NCBI GenBank assembly: GCA_013180625.2
Contig: SNVD02001362.1
Coordinates: 1,119,501-1,183,500 of the forward strand
DNA: 64,000 nt
Reading direction: 5' to 3'
Source of the DNA: Boswellia sacra
Taxonomy: Eukaryota > Streptophyta > Magnoliopsida > Sapindales > Burseraceae
The notes under the pieces were generated by a model. The model searched no databases and had not been told where the DNA came from. It was given only the letters and a program-made list of their open reading frames with translations. Below, piece after piece: positions 1 through 11,569 of the stretch; the first letter of the stretch is position 1, and each line of letters begins with the position of its first letter. The position numbers and the translations under genes are program-made.

Positions 1-1365
1 AATGAGTCTCAGTTTAGCATCCTTCTTGGTCATAAGATATTTAATAGCAGAATGATCGGTGTAAACAATTACCTTATTACCAATGAGATATGCACATAAT
101 TTATCATAAGCAAACACAATGGCAAGCAATTCCTTTTCAATGGTGGCATAATTGAGTTGAGCATTATTAAGGCTCCTGCTGGAATAATAAATCCTATGAA
201 ATACCTTGTTCCTCCGCTGCCCTAAAACTGCTCCCACTACATAATCACTTGCATCACACATCAATTCAAATGGCAATTCCCAATCTGGTGCTACAATAAT
301 TGGTGCTGACACAAGCTTCTCCTTCAAGGTTGTAAAGGCTTGTATACAATCGACATTAAAAACAAAAGGGTTATTCTGCACAAACAAATTAGAAAGGGGT
401 TTTGAAATTTTTGAGAAATCTTTGATAAACCTCCTGTAGAAACCTGCATGGCCAAGCGAACTACGTACACCCTTCACTGATGTTGGCGGTGGTAACTTTT
501 CAATGGTTTCAATCTTGGCATGATCAACTTCGATACCAAAAGCAGAAATCATATGTCCTAAAACAATCCCTTTTGTAACCATGAAATGACACTTCTCCTA
601 ATTGAGCACTAAGTTAGTTTCTTCACATCTCATGAGAACTAACCTCAAATTTTCCAGGCATTGATCAAAAGTTTTACCAAAAATAGAGAAATCATCCATG
701 AAAATCTCAATTTCTACCATGTCAGAGAAAATAGCCATCATACACCTTTGAAATGTTGTTGGGGCATTGCAGAGCCCAAAAGGCATCCTCTTAAAGGTAA
801 AAGTTCAGTAGGGATAGGTAAATGTTGTCTTCTCTTGATCTTCTAGAGCAATAGCAATTTGATTATAACCAAAATACCCATCCAAAAAGCAATAATACTC
901 ATGTCTAACCAAACAGTCCAACATTTGATCAATAAAAGGTAAAAGGAAATGGTCTTTCCTAGTGGCCTTGTTCAACTTCCTATAGTCAATGCAAATACGC
1001 CACCCATTGACAATCCTAGTAGGAATCAACTCATTGTTCTCATTTTTCACAACTGTTATTCCTCCTTTCTTTGGTACCACTTGAACTGGACTTACCCAGG
1101 AGCTATCAAAAATTGGGTAAATCACTCATGCATCGAGCCATTTAAGAACCTTATCTTGAACTACCTCTTTCATGCTTGGATTCAATCTCCTTCGTGCATC
1201 TACTATTGGTTTGCTACTGTCTTTCAATAAGATTATATGCATGCACATGGAAGGGCTAATCCCTTTAATATCAGATAATGTCCACCCTATGGCTATTTTA
1301 TGCTCCCTTAACACTCTCAACAACTTCTCTTCCTTTACAACAGACAACTTAGATGAGATAATCAC
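1..1365 (-). pseudogene. Ty3 reverse transcriptase / RNase H, decayed
   Basis: Reads right to left. Residues around 805-1125 give the RT opening (SSWVSPVQVVPKKGG, then a segment ending DYRKLNKATRKDHF). 598-786 gives the catalytic palm (MPFGLCNAPTTFQRCM, then FMDD where most relatives have YVDD). 1-597 continues into the RT connection and RNase H, with a YTDHSAIKYL motif near the left edge. 1126-1365 holds the region before RT. The fragments are separated by stops and frame changes, so no full polymerase can be made. Integrase would lie left of the window. Confidence 0.85.
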
Positions 1366-1473
1366 TGGAAGTGTAAATGACTCCCCTAAATATGCATATC
1401 TAAGGTGACTAGGTAATTGTTTAAGCTCAAGAACTGGAGGTTTTTCAATGGATGATAATAGCCGTGTAGGTCC

Positions 1474-2518
1474 CTAACCTAAAGGTTCATAATATTTTCT
1501 ATTGTTGGGCTTAAAAGATCCCCTCCAATTCACATATTCCCTCAACTCACAATCATCAAAATCATCACACAATTGAGAGTATACCAAGCTAATTTCCAAA
1601 GCATCTGAAGGTAAATTTCCATGTTTTAATACCATGTTATCTATATCATCAATGCGAAAACAAATCTCATTTTCATCTTGATATTTCATGGCATTAAAAA
1701 CATTAAAGATTACCTCTTCTTCTTGAATGCGCAACCTTAATTCACCCTTTTGGACATCAATTAAAACTCTCCCAGTTGCCAAGAACGGTCTCCCAAGTAT
1801 GATAGGAATCTCCTTATCCTCTTCCATATCAAGAAAAATGAAATCAGTTGGGAAGATAAATTTATCCACTTTGAATAGAACATCTTTAATAACTCCTCGT
1901 AGGTGTTTGATGGAACGATCAGCCAATTATAGTGAAATTGTGGTAGGCTTTGCTTTACCCAATCTAAGCTTCCTGAAAATAGAAAATAGACAAAAGCATT
2001 AAATTTATACTTGCACCTAAATCACACAAAGATTTTTCAAATGTAGAGTTACCAATAGAATAAGGAATAGAAAAACTTCCTGGATCTTTTAATTTTTGGG
2101 ATAACTTCCTCTGCAAGATTACACTGCATTCTTCAGTAAGTGCGATTGTCTCATCATCTTCCAATTTTCTCTTCTTTGATAGTATGTCCTTCATGAATTT
2201 GACATAGCTCAGAATTTGTTCCAAGGCTTCAGCAAAAGGAATGTTGATGTGCAACTTCTTGAAAATTTCCAAGAACTTGGAAAACTATTTGTCTAGCTTA
2301 CTCTTTTGGAGACGTTGAGGAAATGGAATTCTAGGTGCTGGCTCTTTAGTGATTGTTGTTTGACCTTTAGGTATGTCCTCTACCTTTTTTGATGGAGGTG
2401 CAGCGATTGCAACTGGATCGTCTTCCTTGACCTCTATTGGCTTCTCAATTCTCACTGGTATTTCTAACTCTTTTCCACTTCTCAAGGTGATAGCCTTGCA
2501 ATGTTCTTTAGGATTCAC
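1474..2518 (-). pseudogene. Athila-like gag C-terminus and aspartic protease
   Basis: 2285-2518 encodes the gag-protease linker (KEHCKAITLRSGKELE is typical of Athila gag). 1964-2272 contains the pre-protease segment ending LCDLGASINLM, the variant of the aspartic protease active-site loop found in this lineage. 1474-1926 carries ILGRPFLATGRVLIDVQKG, the second conserved protease block. The pieces are broken by frame changes near 1930-1980 and 2275. In active elements this protease cleaves the polyprotein. Here it is not translatable as one product. Confidence 0.85.
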
Positions 2519-3902
2519 CTCAGTTGAACTAGGTAAATTACCTTGTTGTCGACCTGATAAAGAATTAGCAATCTAACTCACTTGAACTTCCAGATTCCTG
2601 ATTTGTGCAGCTTGATTTTGAAAGTTGGTTTTGGTCTCATCCATGAACTGATTGGTCATAATTGCCATTTGGTTGAGGTTATCCGTTAACTGACTAGTGG
2701 TATTTGCCAGTTGAGCCATTGCCTCTTTGTGCTTGTGGAGGTTTCAACCCATTTTGGCTGTTCCACGAGAAATTAGGATGATTTCACCAACTAGGGTTGT
2801 AAGTGTTGCTATAAGGGTTGTTTCTTAGGCGGTTGTAATCTACAAAGTTTGCTTGTTCTTCCTGCCTTGAAAATGGATTCCCTTCATCATAATTATCACT
2901 TAAATGGTTTCCTTGACAGAATTCACATACTACAGATGGAGTGTTGATCGCATTAATTGTCACATTGCCGTTTTGTAGACGTTTGTTAAGTGTAGTGATT
3001 TGGACTGTCAAGGCAGAAATAGGATCAACCTTATACACTCTAGCTACTTTCTTTTGCAATACTCTTTCATCAGGCCATTGAGAATTATTTAGGGACATCT
3101 CATCTAGTAATGTGTAGGTTGCATTCTGTGTCTTTTTCATAAATGCTCCACTAGCTGCGGCATCAAGCAAGGTTCTCGCAGAACCATTCAATCCATTAAA
3201 AAATTTTTGTACATGTATCCACTTGGGCATGCCATGTTGAAGGCATTTGTTAAGCAACTGCTTGTACCGGTCCCATGCATCCTAAAGTGTCTTTCTCTCA
3301 GACTGAGCAAAATTTGAAATCTCAATCCGCATCTTTGTTGTCTTGGAAGGTGGGAAGAACTTTCTTAGAAATTTTTGGGTTAACTTATCCCAAGTCGTTA
3401 TGGAACTAGCGGGCAAGGAATTCAGCCAGCTTTTTGCTTTATCCCTAAAGGAAAATGGGAACAGCCTCAAGTGAATAACATCATCTAAAACATCGTTACA
3501 TTTAGCAGTTTCATAGATTTTCAGAAAATTGCCTATGTGATCATTGGGATCTTCATGCGATAGCTTACTGAATGGTGAAGATTGGATCATCTGCATGGTT
3601 ACTGGTGTGAATTCAAAATTGACCTGAATTGCTGGTTTTCTGATAGCTTGATGAACACCTGTTACTGTTGGAAGAGCATAATCCATAAGTGTACGGTTGT
3701 CTTCATCTGCTCTGTCTACATTTGGCTGAGGTCCTGCTGTTCCTATAATTATTAAAATTTCTGTCGCCATGGTGTCTCGCTGCCTGGTAGCCTCTCTTTT
3801 CTCCTTTCCATTTCTTCGACAAGTGTGCTCTATTTCAAAATCAAACTGGAGTAGGTTCTTACTTCCAAATTTTCGCATACACTTGAAAATAGTACACAAC
3901 AA
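2519..3902 (-). pseudogene. Athila-like gag (nucleocapsid polyprotein), decayed
   Basis: 3282-3902 encodes the retrotransposon gag domain (DPNDHIGNFLKIYETAK, then LRLFPFSFRDKAKSWLNSLP). The same frame continues in 2784-3257 after a single in-frame TAG at about 3282-3284, where relatives have a tyrosine. 2784-3257 contains RTLLDAAASGAFM and a zinc-knuckle remnant, CEFCQGNHLSDNY, in which the last cysteine is lost. A further in-frame TGA follows at about 2781, and a frameshift separates this from the next fragment. Gag would form the cytoplasmic virus-like particle. This copy cannot. Confidence 0.87.
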
Positions 3903-4259
3903 ATCAACACCATGAAATAATTTTTTTTTTAGAATTTTATATACTGGTAAGATACTAACTATAGAGGGTTAAAAGAGCAAAACAAAAAAAAACAAAAATT
4001 GAAAGTAAAAGTTTAACACTCTTTTTGGGGATGAAATGGTCAAATTACAAACTATAGGGACTAAAACGAAATTAAAAGTATATGGCGAAGACTTCCGCGC
4101 CTGCACGAAGTCTCTGTCCGACCTACACAAAGATTTGGGAGTAAACAACTATTAACAATAATTTATCACTCTTCAAACACAGATTAACATTAAATTACAC
4201 ATAACGTAAATATTTAAGCTAAAACAGGGTTAAAGATTTCGATACTGATAACAAGATAG
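3903..4259 (-). other. Leader of retrotransposon A
   Basis: AT-rich untranslated leader between the primer binding site and gag on the minus strand. A short stretch near 4085-4130 resembles the corresponding leader of elements B1 and B2 (motif around TGCACGAAGTCTCTGT). No other feature is visible. Confidence 0.6.
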
Positions 4260-4277
4260 TCCCTGACAACGGTGCCA
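4260..4277 (-). other. Primer binding site of element A (tRNA-Asp type)
   Basis: On the minus strand it reads TGGCACCGTTGTCAGGGA, close to the TGGCGCCGTTGCCGGGGA site complementary to plant tRNA-Asp that Athila/Tat elements use. It lies 6 bases from the LTR end at 4284. Mismatches to the consensus look like decay. Confidence 0.85.
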
Positions 4278-5647
4278 AAAACTTGTTGCATAAAATCGCA
4301 AGTATACGATATCGTGGACAAGTAATAAAATGAGAGTATAAGTATCGTCCCACGAGGACTGTTTCTACTAAATACCGAAATTGTATTAACCTCTAATTAA
4401 TAAAACTAATTATAAAAGAGAATTGAGTTGTTGAGAAGTTTAAGTAAACTTGATTAAACTAAATTTAACACTACGTACACTCACAAAAATTTTGGATAGA
4501 AGAATTTAATGATTAAAAATCTAGAGACCCGATTTCACTAGAATTAATCAATTTAACTTCTCTGATTCAATTAACTAATATTTATTCCTATTGCTGCCAA
4601 TCGATTTCACTAATTTGATTATTATTTTTTCTTAAGCAATAATAATGCATATCAATATATTAGAATCACATCTCTGTCTCATCTAACTCACTATTAATGC
4701 CTATTAAACAAAAGAAATCATACAAGATTACACAAATCACATTCATATCTCTATCTCACATGATTTATGGCAAGATAATTAAGGGCTAGTGTGAACATCA
4801 CTTCTCAGTCTCAATCCACATCTCAATTCATGCAACAATTGGCCAGAAAATTGCAAGCATTAAGCATGTGATTAAATTGCTCAACAATATTGGAATAAAC
4901 ATCAATCAACTAAAATCAAGAGAAATTAAACATCGAAATACGAATACATCTTCACCCTAAAAAATAGAAATTAGTTCATATTACAAACAAAGACAAAGCT
5001 AAACATGTTTTTAAACATAAGTGAAGATAGGGATAGAAAAACTAGCTATGGAGAATTGAATCTTTGATGATGAAGATGATGGCTGTCTAGTTTTTGCCTC
5101 TCCTTTGTAAGCAATTCCTCTCTAAGTCCGAATCACCAGAGATCTACCTTCTGCTTACAGTTTTTGCCTTAGTCCGAATCCCCCCTCTGTTCCATGAACT
5201 TCCCCCTTTTTGTTCTCCCTTTCCTAGCCGATCCCAAAGAACAACATCCACTACAAGAAAAACAGTTTTTTGCGACAAAATTTTTTGCGACGAAATAAAA
5301 TTCGTCGCAAAAAGCGGCCTTTTGCGACGAAATTATTATTTCGTCACAAAAGGTAGCATTTCAAAAAAAAAGATATTTTGCGAGGAATTTTTCGTCGCAA
5401 AATAAAACCTTTAGCGACGAATATTCATTTCCTCGCTAAAAACTCGAGTGACTAATTAGGGAAGTTTTTTTTGCGACGAAATAAACCTATTGCGACAAAT
5501 TTTTCATCGCAAAACGTATAACACACATACGGCATTTTGTGACAAAAATTTTATAGCAACATGAACATTTTTTGCGACAAAATTATGTTTCTCGCGAAAA
5601 AAAGACATTTTGCGACAAAAAATTCCTCACTAAAGGCCATTCTAATT

Positions 5648-6690
5648 TACCATGCATATATGGCAATACTTGACATTTTGCGACGAAAAAATAATTCCTT
5701 GCAAAATGTGACCTTTTGCGAGGAAAATTTCCTCGCAAAAAATCTATTTTTTGCGACAAAAAATCTATTTTTTGCTACAAAAAATCTATTTTTTGTGACA
5801 AAAAATTCCTCGCTAAAAGATATTTTAATTTACCATGCACACGTGGCAATACTGGACATTTTGCGATAAAAACATGATTCCTCGCAAAATGTGACCTTTC
5901 GCGAGGAATTTTTTGTCGCAAACGGTCTATTTTTTGCGACAAAAAATTCCTCGTGAAAAGCCATTTTAATTTATCATGCTTACGTGGAAATACTGGACAT
6001 TTTACGACAAAAACGTGATTCCTCGCAAAATGTGACCTTTCGCGAGGAATTTTTTGTCGCAAAAATTCTATTTTTTGCGACAAAAAATTCCTCGCGAAAA
6101 GTCATTGTATTTTACCATGCTTACGTGGCAATACTGGACATTTTGCGACAAAAACGTGATTCCTCGCAAAATATATTCCTCGCAAAATGTGACCTTTCGC
6201 GAGAAATTTTTTGTCGCAAAAAATAGACATTTTGCGACAAAAAATTCCTCGCGAAAAGTCATTTTATTTTACCATGCTTACGTGGCAATACTGGACATTT
6301 TGCGACAAAAACGAGATTCCACGCAAAATGTGACTTTTTGCGAGAAAATTTTCCTCGCAAAAAGTCATATTTTGCGACGAAAATTTTCTCGCAAAAAGTC
6401 ACATTTTGCGACAAAAAATTCCTCGCAAAAAGCCATTCTAATTTATTATGCACTTGACAATATTGGATATTTTGCGACGAAAATTGATTCGTCGCGAAAT
6501 GTGATCTTTTGCGACAATAAATTCCTCGCAAAAAAGTTAACCTTTTGCGAAAAAAAATTTCTCGCGAAAAGCCTGTCTAACTTATTATGAACACGTGACA
6601 ATACTGGACATTTTGTGATGAAAATATGTATTACTCGTAAAATATGGCCTTTTGCGAGAAAATATTCCTCGCAAAAAGTTATTTTTTTAA
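5648..6690. repeat. Subterminal tandem array in CACTA left arm
   Basis: Seven diverged units with anchors (TACCATGC or close variants) at 5648, 5831, 5972, 6113, 6270, 6444 and 6583, so units of about 140-180 bp. Most units carry ACGTGGCAATACTGGACATT, followed by facing GCGAC/GTCGC motifs. Many apparent ORFs here are only translations of this repeat. Confidence 0.85.
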
Positions 6691-6987
6691 AATTAAAACT
6701 TAATAACTTTCCTCTTTTGCTTTCTTCTCTTTGTTCGTGGTTCGTCTAATATATAAGTCTTTGTTTAAAAAATGACAAAAAAAAGAATAAAGAAAGTATT
6801 AAAAATCTAATTTGATTTTATATAAATTGACAATTTTTAAATATAGTAAGGTCATTTGGATATTCATACAAATTTTTATTAAAAAAAAAGACCATTTGTG
6901 ATTCCATTCATGCTTTTAAATGTGAAAAACTATTAAGATATTCTAAATTTAGTGTTTGTAAAAGAGATAAATAATTAAAATAAACTC

Positions 6988-6989
<2 letters not shown>

Positions 6990-7020
<31 letters not shown>

Positions 7021-7045
7021 ATGTGCGTGTGTGTGTGTGTGTGTG
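6990..7045. repeat. TA/TG microsatellite
   Basis: A run of TA dinucleotides passing into imperfect TG repeats, inside the CACTA interior. Confidence 0.95.
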
Positions 7046-7419
7046 ATATGAATCGTTAATAATCTAATAATCAAGCATAAAATTTATTGCTAATTATTTA
7101 TATATAATCTAATTTATGTGTGATTTATATATGTCTAACTGCTAAATTACAATTATGATAAACTTATTACCATGACTAATTTTTAATTGATGAAAATGAG
7201 ATTGGAAAAAAAATCCAACTTCTAAAAATCTAATTTATTTTTCAACGTTTAATTATATGTCAAATAAACATAAATAAATAAATAATTAATAATCATGTAA
7301 TGTTGCCTATAATTATGTTTTTTATTTTTTTGTTATAAAGTGTATTAATTTAGACAATATATTTCTCTTAGACTTTTAATTTTTATCGTATAGCTTCGAG
7401 TAAATTGTTGAGATATTTT

Positions 7420-8400
7420 AAACAATTGTTAGAGTTTATTTTAAGGGAGATAAATAATTAAAATGAACTCTATAACAAAAAATAAATACATTTGTTACAT
7501 ATTGATTACTATATGAATAATTAATCATTTACTGGTAAATGGCAAAACCTAATTTTTAATTCGTAATGCATATGATACTTGTAACATATGTATATGTATA
7601 TATGTCTAATAATTAAATTACTTATATGAAAAAAAATATTTTTTATAATTGTAAAAAATATTTTTAATAATTGTTATTTTTATAAAAAAATGGATAATTA
7701 ATTTAAAGGCATTTTATACTTGAAAATAAATGCAATTTTGTTACATTTTTATATAATTATAATATGAATAAGTAATCATTTACTAATCAAATTAGAAAAG
7801 CTTATTTTCAATTTCTTATAATAACAAATATGACATATATAGATATCAATTATTAAATTACAACTATTACAAACTTATGGTTTGCATTTGTCAAGATATT
7901 TTAAATATTAATTGTTAGCATTTGTAAAATGAATAAATAATAAAAAATATTCACTGAAAGTAAATGCATTTGTTACATAATAATTATAATATGAATATTT
8001 GATTATTTATTTATTAAAGTATTAAAAACTATTTTTCAATAACTCGCACATGACAATTATGTCATATGTATAGATGTTTAAGTATTATACATTTATTAAT
8101 GATAGTTGACTTGTGTGTATTTTGTTAACACTTTAATACATATGACAATTATGACATACGTTTATATGTTAATAATTAAATTATCTCCATCACAAATTAA
8201 TTTTTTAAATTTGTAAAACATATTTTTAGTGTTTTTAAAAGAAATAGATAATTAAAATAAATTATAGCTAAAATGAATAGAATCTTTTTGTTACATATAT
8301 GATTATAATATCAATAATTAATTATTTATTGATCACTAAAGAAACTTTTTTTTTGTAATTGCTCATATAACAACTATGACATATGTATAAATGTCTAACT
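7420..8400. repeat. Diverged AT-rich tandem repeats in CACTA interior
   Basis: The order of motifs (ATTGTTAG, GATAAATAATTAAAAT, TTTGTTACAT, AATAATTAATCATTTA, GACATATGTATA) recurs about four times, with the GTTACAT anchor near 7495, 7740, 7974 and 8290. The copies are strongly diverged. A possible earlier copy starts near 6955. No coding potential is seen in 6700-8815. Confidence 0.6.
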
Positions 8401-8819
8401 ATTGTTTACACTTGTTAAATAATTCTTGAGTTGTTGTACATATTTTATTAACATTTTAATACTCAATAAAAAATAATTAAATACCATATGATGTTTTATA
8501 TTTCTATTGTATATGGTTGTTATATTATTTATTAATTTATCATCAAATTATTTAATACCAATCCAATATTATATAAATTTAATTATGGATGAAAATTTAA
8601 TTAATAAATAAACTTATAATTATCCAAGTCTAAGTATGGTTTAACCTAATATTAAATAAATTTAATTATGTTGGATAAATTTATTTAATTACTAAATAAA
8701 TTTATAATTATCAAAGTCCAAGTATGATTAATTTCAAAATCTTCTTAGTTTTTTATTATAATTTTCACATTTGTATACTTTTTATGACAAATAAAAGAGT
8801 CTTTAACATTTTTTTAAGA

Positions 8820-10315
8820 TTTTTAGTGAGGAAATTTTCGTCGCAAAAAGATTAATATTTTGTCGCAATATATGATGTTTTGCGATGATTTAATTTCATC
8901 GCAAAATGAGGTTTTTTGCGACGAAATACGAATTTATATTCGTCGCAAGAAATAAAATTTAGGCGGACTTATTCCCGCTTGAGAATTTTGAAAATTTCAA
9001 GTTCTTTAGCAACGAAAAATTTGTCGCTAAAGATCAAAATTTTTGTCGCAAAATGAAATTTGGGCGGACTTTTTCCCGCTCTTGAAATTTCAAAATTTTG
9101 AAACTCTTTCTCGACGAAAATTTTGTCGCAAAAAAAAATTTTTGGCGAACTTTTTCCCGCTTTGATTTTTTTCATAATTTTAAAAACTATTTCGCAACAA
9201 AATTTTCGTCGCTAAAGGTTAAAATTTTGTCGCAAAATATCCAACTTTTATTATATATACATGGGTTAATTTTGGATTGTTTCATTTTCTTCTATCACTT
9301 CCAATTCTCTACTCCTTTTCTTTTCCCAACATTTGGTAAATACTTTTACTCTTTCTTTTACTTTTGTGTTATAATATATTTTCTTTAATAGTTTAATATA
9401 TTTTTATTTATTTTAATATTTGATTGATATTATTGTCTTTTATTTGATAGGTATTTTTGAAGATGGAATACAACTTAACATTCTCAACATTATCAAATTC
9501 TTTGCTTCTTCAACATTGTTTTTTTCATAAACTCATTTTTTATGCTTTAATTTTTACTTAACATTTTATTTTTATTTTTTTGTTTTTAATAGGTATTTTT
9601 GAAGATGGGTTGTACTTGAAGATTGAGGATTCATACAAAGTCAACAACAAAAGAATTTTTGGAGGATGAAGTTTTGTATTTTTCTTTCTCTTTTTTGTAT
9701 TTTTTTTTAATTTTGCTATGTACAAAGGTTGATATATTGTAAAAATATATTGTGATAAATTTTTTGTAATTTGTTGTTAATTAATAAAATTATTAATATA
9801 AAGAATTAAGTTGTGTAATGAGACATGTCATTTATTCTAAAATTTATAACTAATTAAAAAATAAAATCTGTAAATTCTTAAAAAATAATCAATTTTTTTG
9901 TTAAAAATTTATTGCGACGAATTTTTTGTCGCTAAAGGTAGTATTTAGCGAGAAAAAATTGGTCGCAATAAACTTTTTTAACTAAAATAATTTTATTAAA
10001 AAATGAGTTGTTTTCTAACAATTTGCGACAATATTGGAATTCGTCGCAAAATATACTCTTTTGCGACAATTTTTATTTTGTCGCAAAAAGTTGACGTTAT
10101 GTGATCTTTTTTGTGACGAAATATTTGTCGCAGAATACCACTTTTTGCGAGAAAAATTTTGTCGCAAAAAGACTTTTTGCGAGGAATTCCAGAATCGTCG
10201 CAAAAAAACCTATTGCGACTCACATATTGCGACTGGAGCGCGACGAATTTATTTTTGTCGCAAAAACTTATTGCGACGAAAAATTTCGTCGCAAAAAGTC
10301 ATTTTTCACGTAGTG
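8820..10315. repeat. Right-arm subterminal repeats of CACTA element
   Basis: Two clusters of GCGACGAAA / TTCGTCGCAAA motifs, 8820-9240 and 9910-10315, mirror the left arm. In the first cluster GGCGGACTTWTTCCCGCT recurs two or three times (about 8953, 9063 and a variant near 9143). Between the clusters lies 9241-9909, described separately. Confidence 0.85.
9241..9909 (+). other. AT-rich spacer between CACTA right-arm clusters
   Basis: Contains a TATA-like stretch at about 9251 and two copies of AGGTATTTTTGAAGATGG (about 9450 and 9591), each after a pyrimidine-rich tract. This looks like small exons of a decayed gene, but no protein family can be recognised. It may be the remnant of the element's own transcript. 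Confidence 0.35.
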
Positions 10316-10998
10316 ATCCTCATTGCCTCATCCAGAGATTCCTTAGCATGATCATTCTATCCCCTCAAAAGTCAATCCACTCAGCTTGCTAGAAGTGCTC
10401 CACCGAAAGTGCAAATGGGATGTTTTAAAATTCCTGTCCAGCTCATTTTCCTCCATAAGCCTTCCAAAATTACCCTTCCACATGAAATATAATATTGTAG
10501 AATTTTGTCTTCATTTAATCAGATTTACAATTATAAAATTCCTTTAGGTACAACTCAAACAAACTTAGACAAAATTTGTCAATTAAACACAAAAAAAGAA
10601 CCATAAAACTCAAGATAAAAGATGAAAATAATTTATAAATTTATTATAACAAAATGAATCCTAAATCAATAATACTACAAAATGAAGTTCACAACAAACA
10701 ATATTTAAAACTCGAAATCATAATCCATAACAATGCAAAAATCAAACAATCAATTTCAAGAATTCAATTCACTCTCAAACAACTCAATTTGCAAAGAGTA
10801 AATTGGAAACAACCAGAAAATCAATCAAAAACAGTCACAAAACTAGTTTATAGCACCCCAAAAACTTTAAAACATGCGATAGCCCCTACAAAATTATCCA
10901 ACTTTAAAAATTTGCACATACACCCTTACTGGGAAATTTTCACCAAACTTCTTTCAATTGATGGAGTATGGAAGCTTGGATCTCTCTGTTTGGATTGG

Positions 10999-11217
10999 TT
11001 AAGGAGGAGAGGAGGAGTGGTGGTTATCAAAATCTGGAAAAGAAGAGGAACAAGGAAGAGATGGGTGGCTAGTGGTGGTTGATGGTGGTTTAGGTTGTGG
11101 TCCGAATCTTAGATTGAGGTTTTGGAGGTCTTCCCGTGGTTGTTTGAGGTTGGTGAAGAAGGAAGAATGGTAGATGGAGTCCCGATCTACACTTTGGTGG
11201 GGGTGGTGAAGTCTCAC
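10999..11217 (-). other. Short ORF shared by the leaders of B1 and B2
   Basis: A 72-codon leader ORF whose first 40 or so residues (MRLHHPHQSVDRDSIYHSSF...) also occur in B2 at 37720-37905 (MRLHHPYQSVDRDSIYHSSF...). The two then diverge. No domain is recognised. Identity may simply reflect recent common descent of the elements, so coding function is not shown. Confidence 0.35.
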
Positions 11218-11546
11218 TAGTCGACGGCCAGTGATGAATAGTGATTCCGATTATGAATAGTGGCAGTGATGGGAGAAAGAAGGGGTTGGAAATCAGATTG
11301 CGCTCCGACGCAAGGAGACTGCGTGACTGCACAAAGTTTCTGTTTGTCTTGAAATTTTTTTATTGATAAAAAATAACACACAAAAATTAGACCGAAAAAA
11401 AAGTTGAAAATTCAACACACCAAAAATATTTAATAGTATTAAACAACAAGAAAAGAAAAACAACACAAACAAAAGTTAAATGCAAACAATATATAGATAC
11501 ACACCAAAATAGAGTTAAATTATTTTGATATTAATAAACAAGACAA

Positions 11547-11564
11547 TCCCCAGCAATGGCACCA
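11547..11564 (-). other. Primer binding site of B1 (tRNA-Asp type)
   Basis: Minus strand TGGTGCCATTGCTGGGGA, a near match to the tRNA-Asp complementary site used by Athila elements, 5 bases from the LTR end at 11570. Confidence 0.85.
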
Positions 11565-11569
11565 AAACT

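Larger units (their letters stand above)
5249..10315. mobile_element. Non-autonomous CACTA (En/Spm-like) transposon
   Basis: It starts CACTACAAGAAAA at 5249 and ends ACGTAGTG at 10315, with a 3 bp target duplication ATC at 5246-5248 and 10316-10318, the hallmarks of plant CACTA elements. Length is 5067 bp. Both flanks are packed with short motifs of the form TTTGCGACGAAA facing CGTCGCAAAA, the expected subterminal transposase-binding repeats. No TnpA- or TnpD-like transposase is recognisable, so it would depend on an autonomous relative. It interrupts the LTR of element A and is therefore younger than A. Confidence 0.93.
1..10651 (-). mobile_element. Athila-like Ty3 retrotransposon A (5' part, inserted in B1)
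   Basis: A minus-strand LTR retrotransposon whose 5' LTR, primer binding site, leader, gag, protease, reverse transcriptase and part of RNase H are in the window; integrase and the 3' LTR lie beyond position 1. The order gag-PR-RT-RH, the tRNA-Asp type primer site and the Athila-style protease segment (ILGRPFLATGR) place it in the Ty3 Athila-like group. Its outer LTR end (TG..CA, at 10651) abuts leader sequence of element B1, so A appears to have inserted into B1. Its own LTR was later split by the CACTA element 5249-10315. Coding frames carry several stops and at least one frameshift, so it is inactive. Confidence 0.85.
4284..10651 (-). repeat. 5' LTR of element A, split by CACTA insertion
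   Basis: The LTR begins TGTTGC at 4284 and ends TATAACA at 10651 (plus-strand view), so it has TG..CA termini. The CACTA element and its duplicated ATC occupy 5249-10318. Without them the LTR is about 1.3 kb, a normal Athila length. The segment 4284-4380 resembles the start of the B1 and B2 LTRs, so the families are related. The right segment 10319-10651 shows no similarity to them. Confidence 0.8.

Noticed and set aside
5984..6590. Long overlapping ORFs on both strands of the CACTA left arm.
   Set aside because: They translate the near-palindromic subterminal repeat (recurring LRQK, SQN, REEFFVAK). Both strands are open at once because of the repeat.
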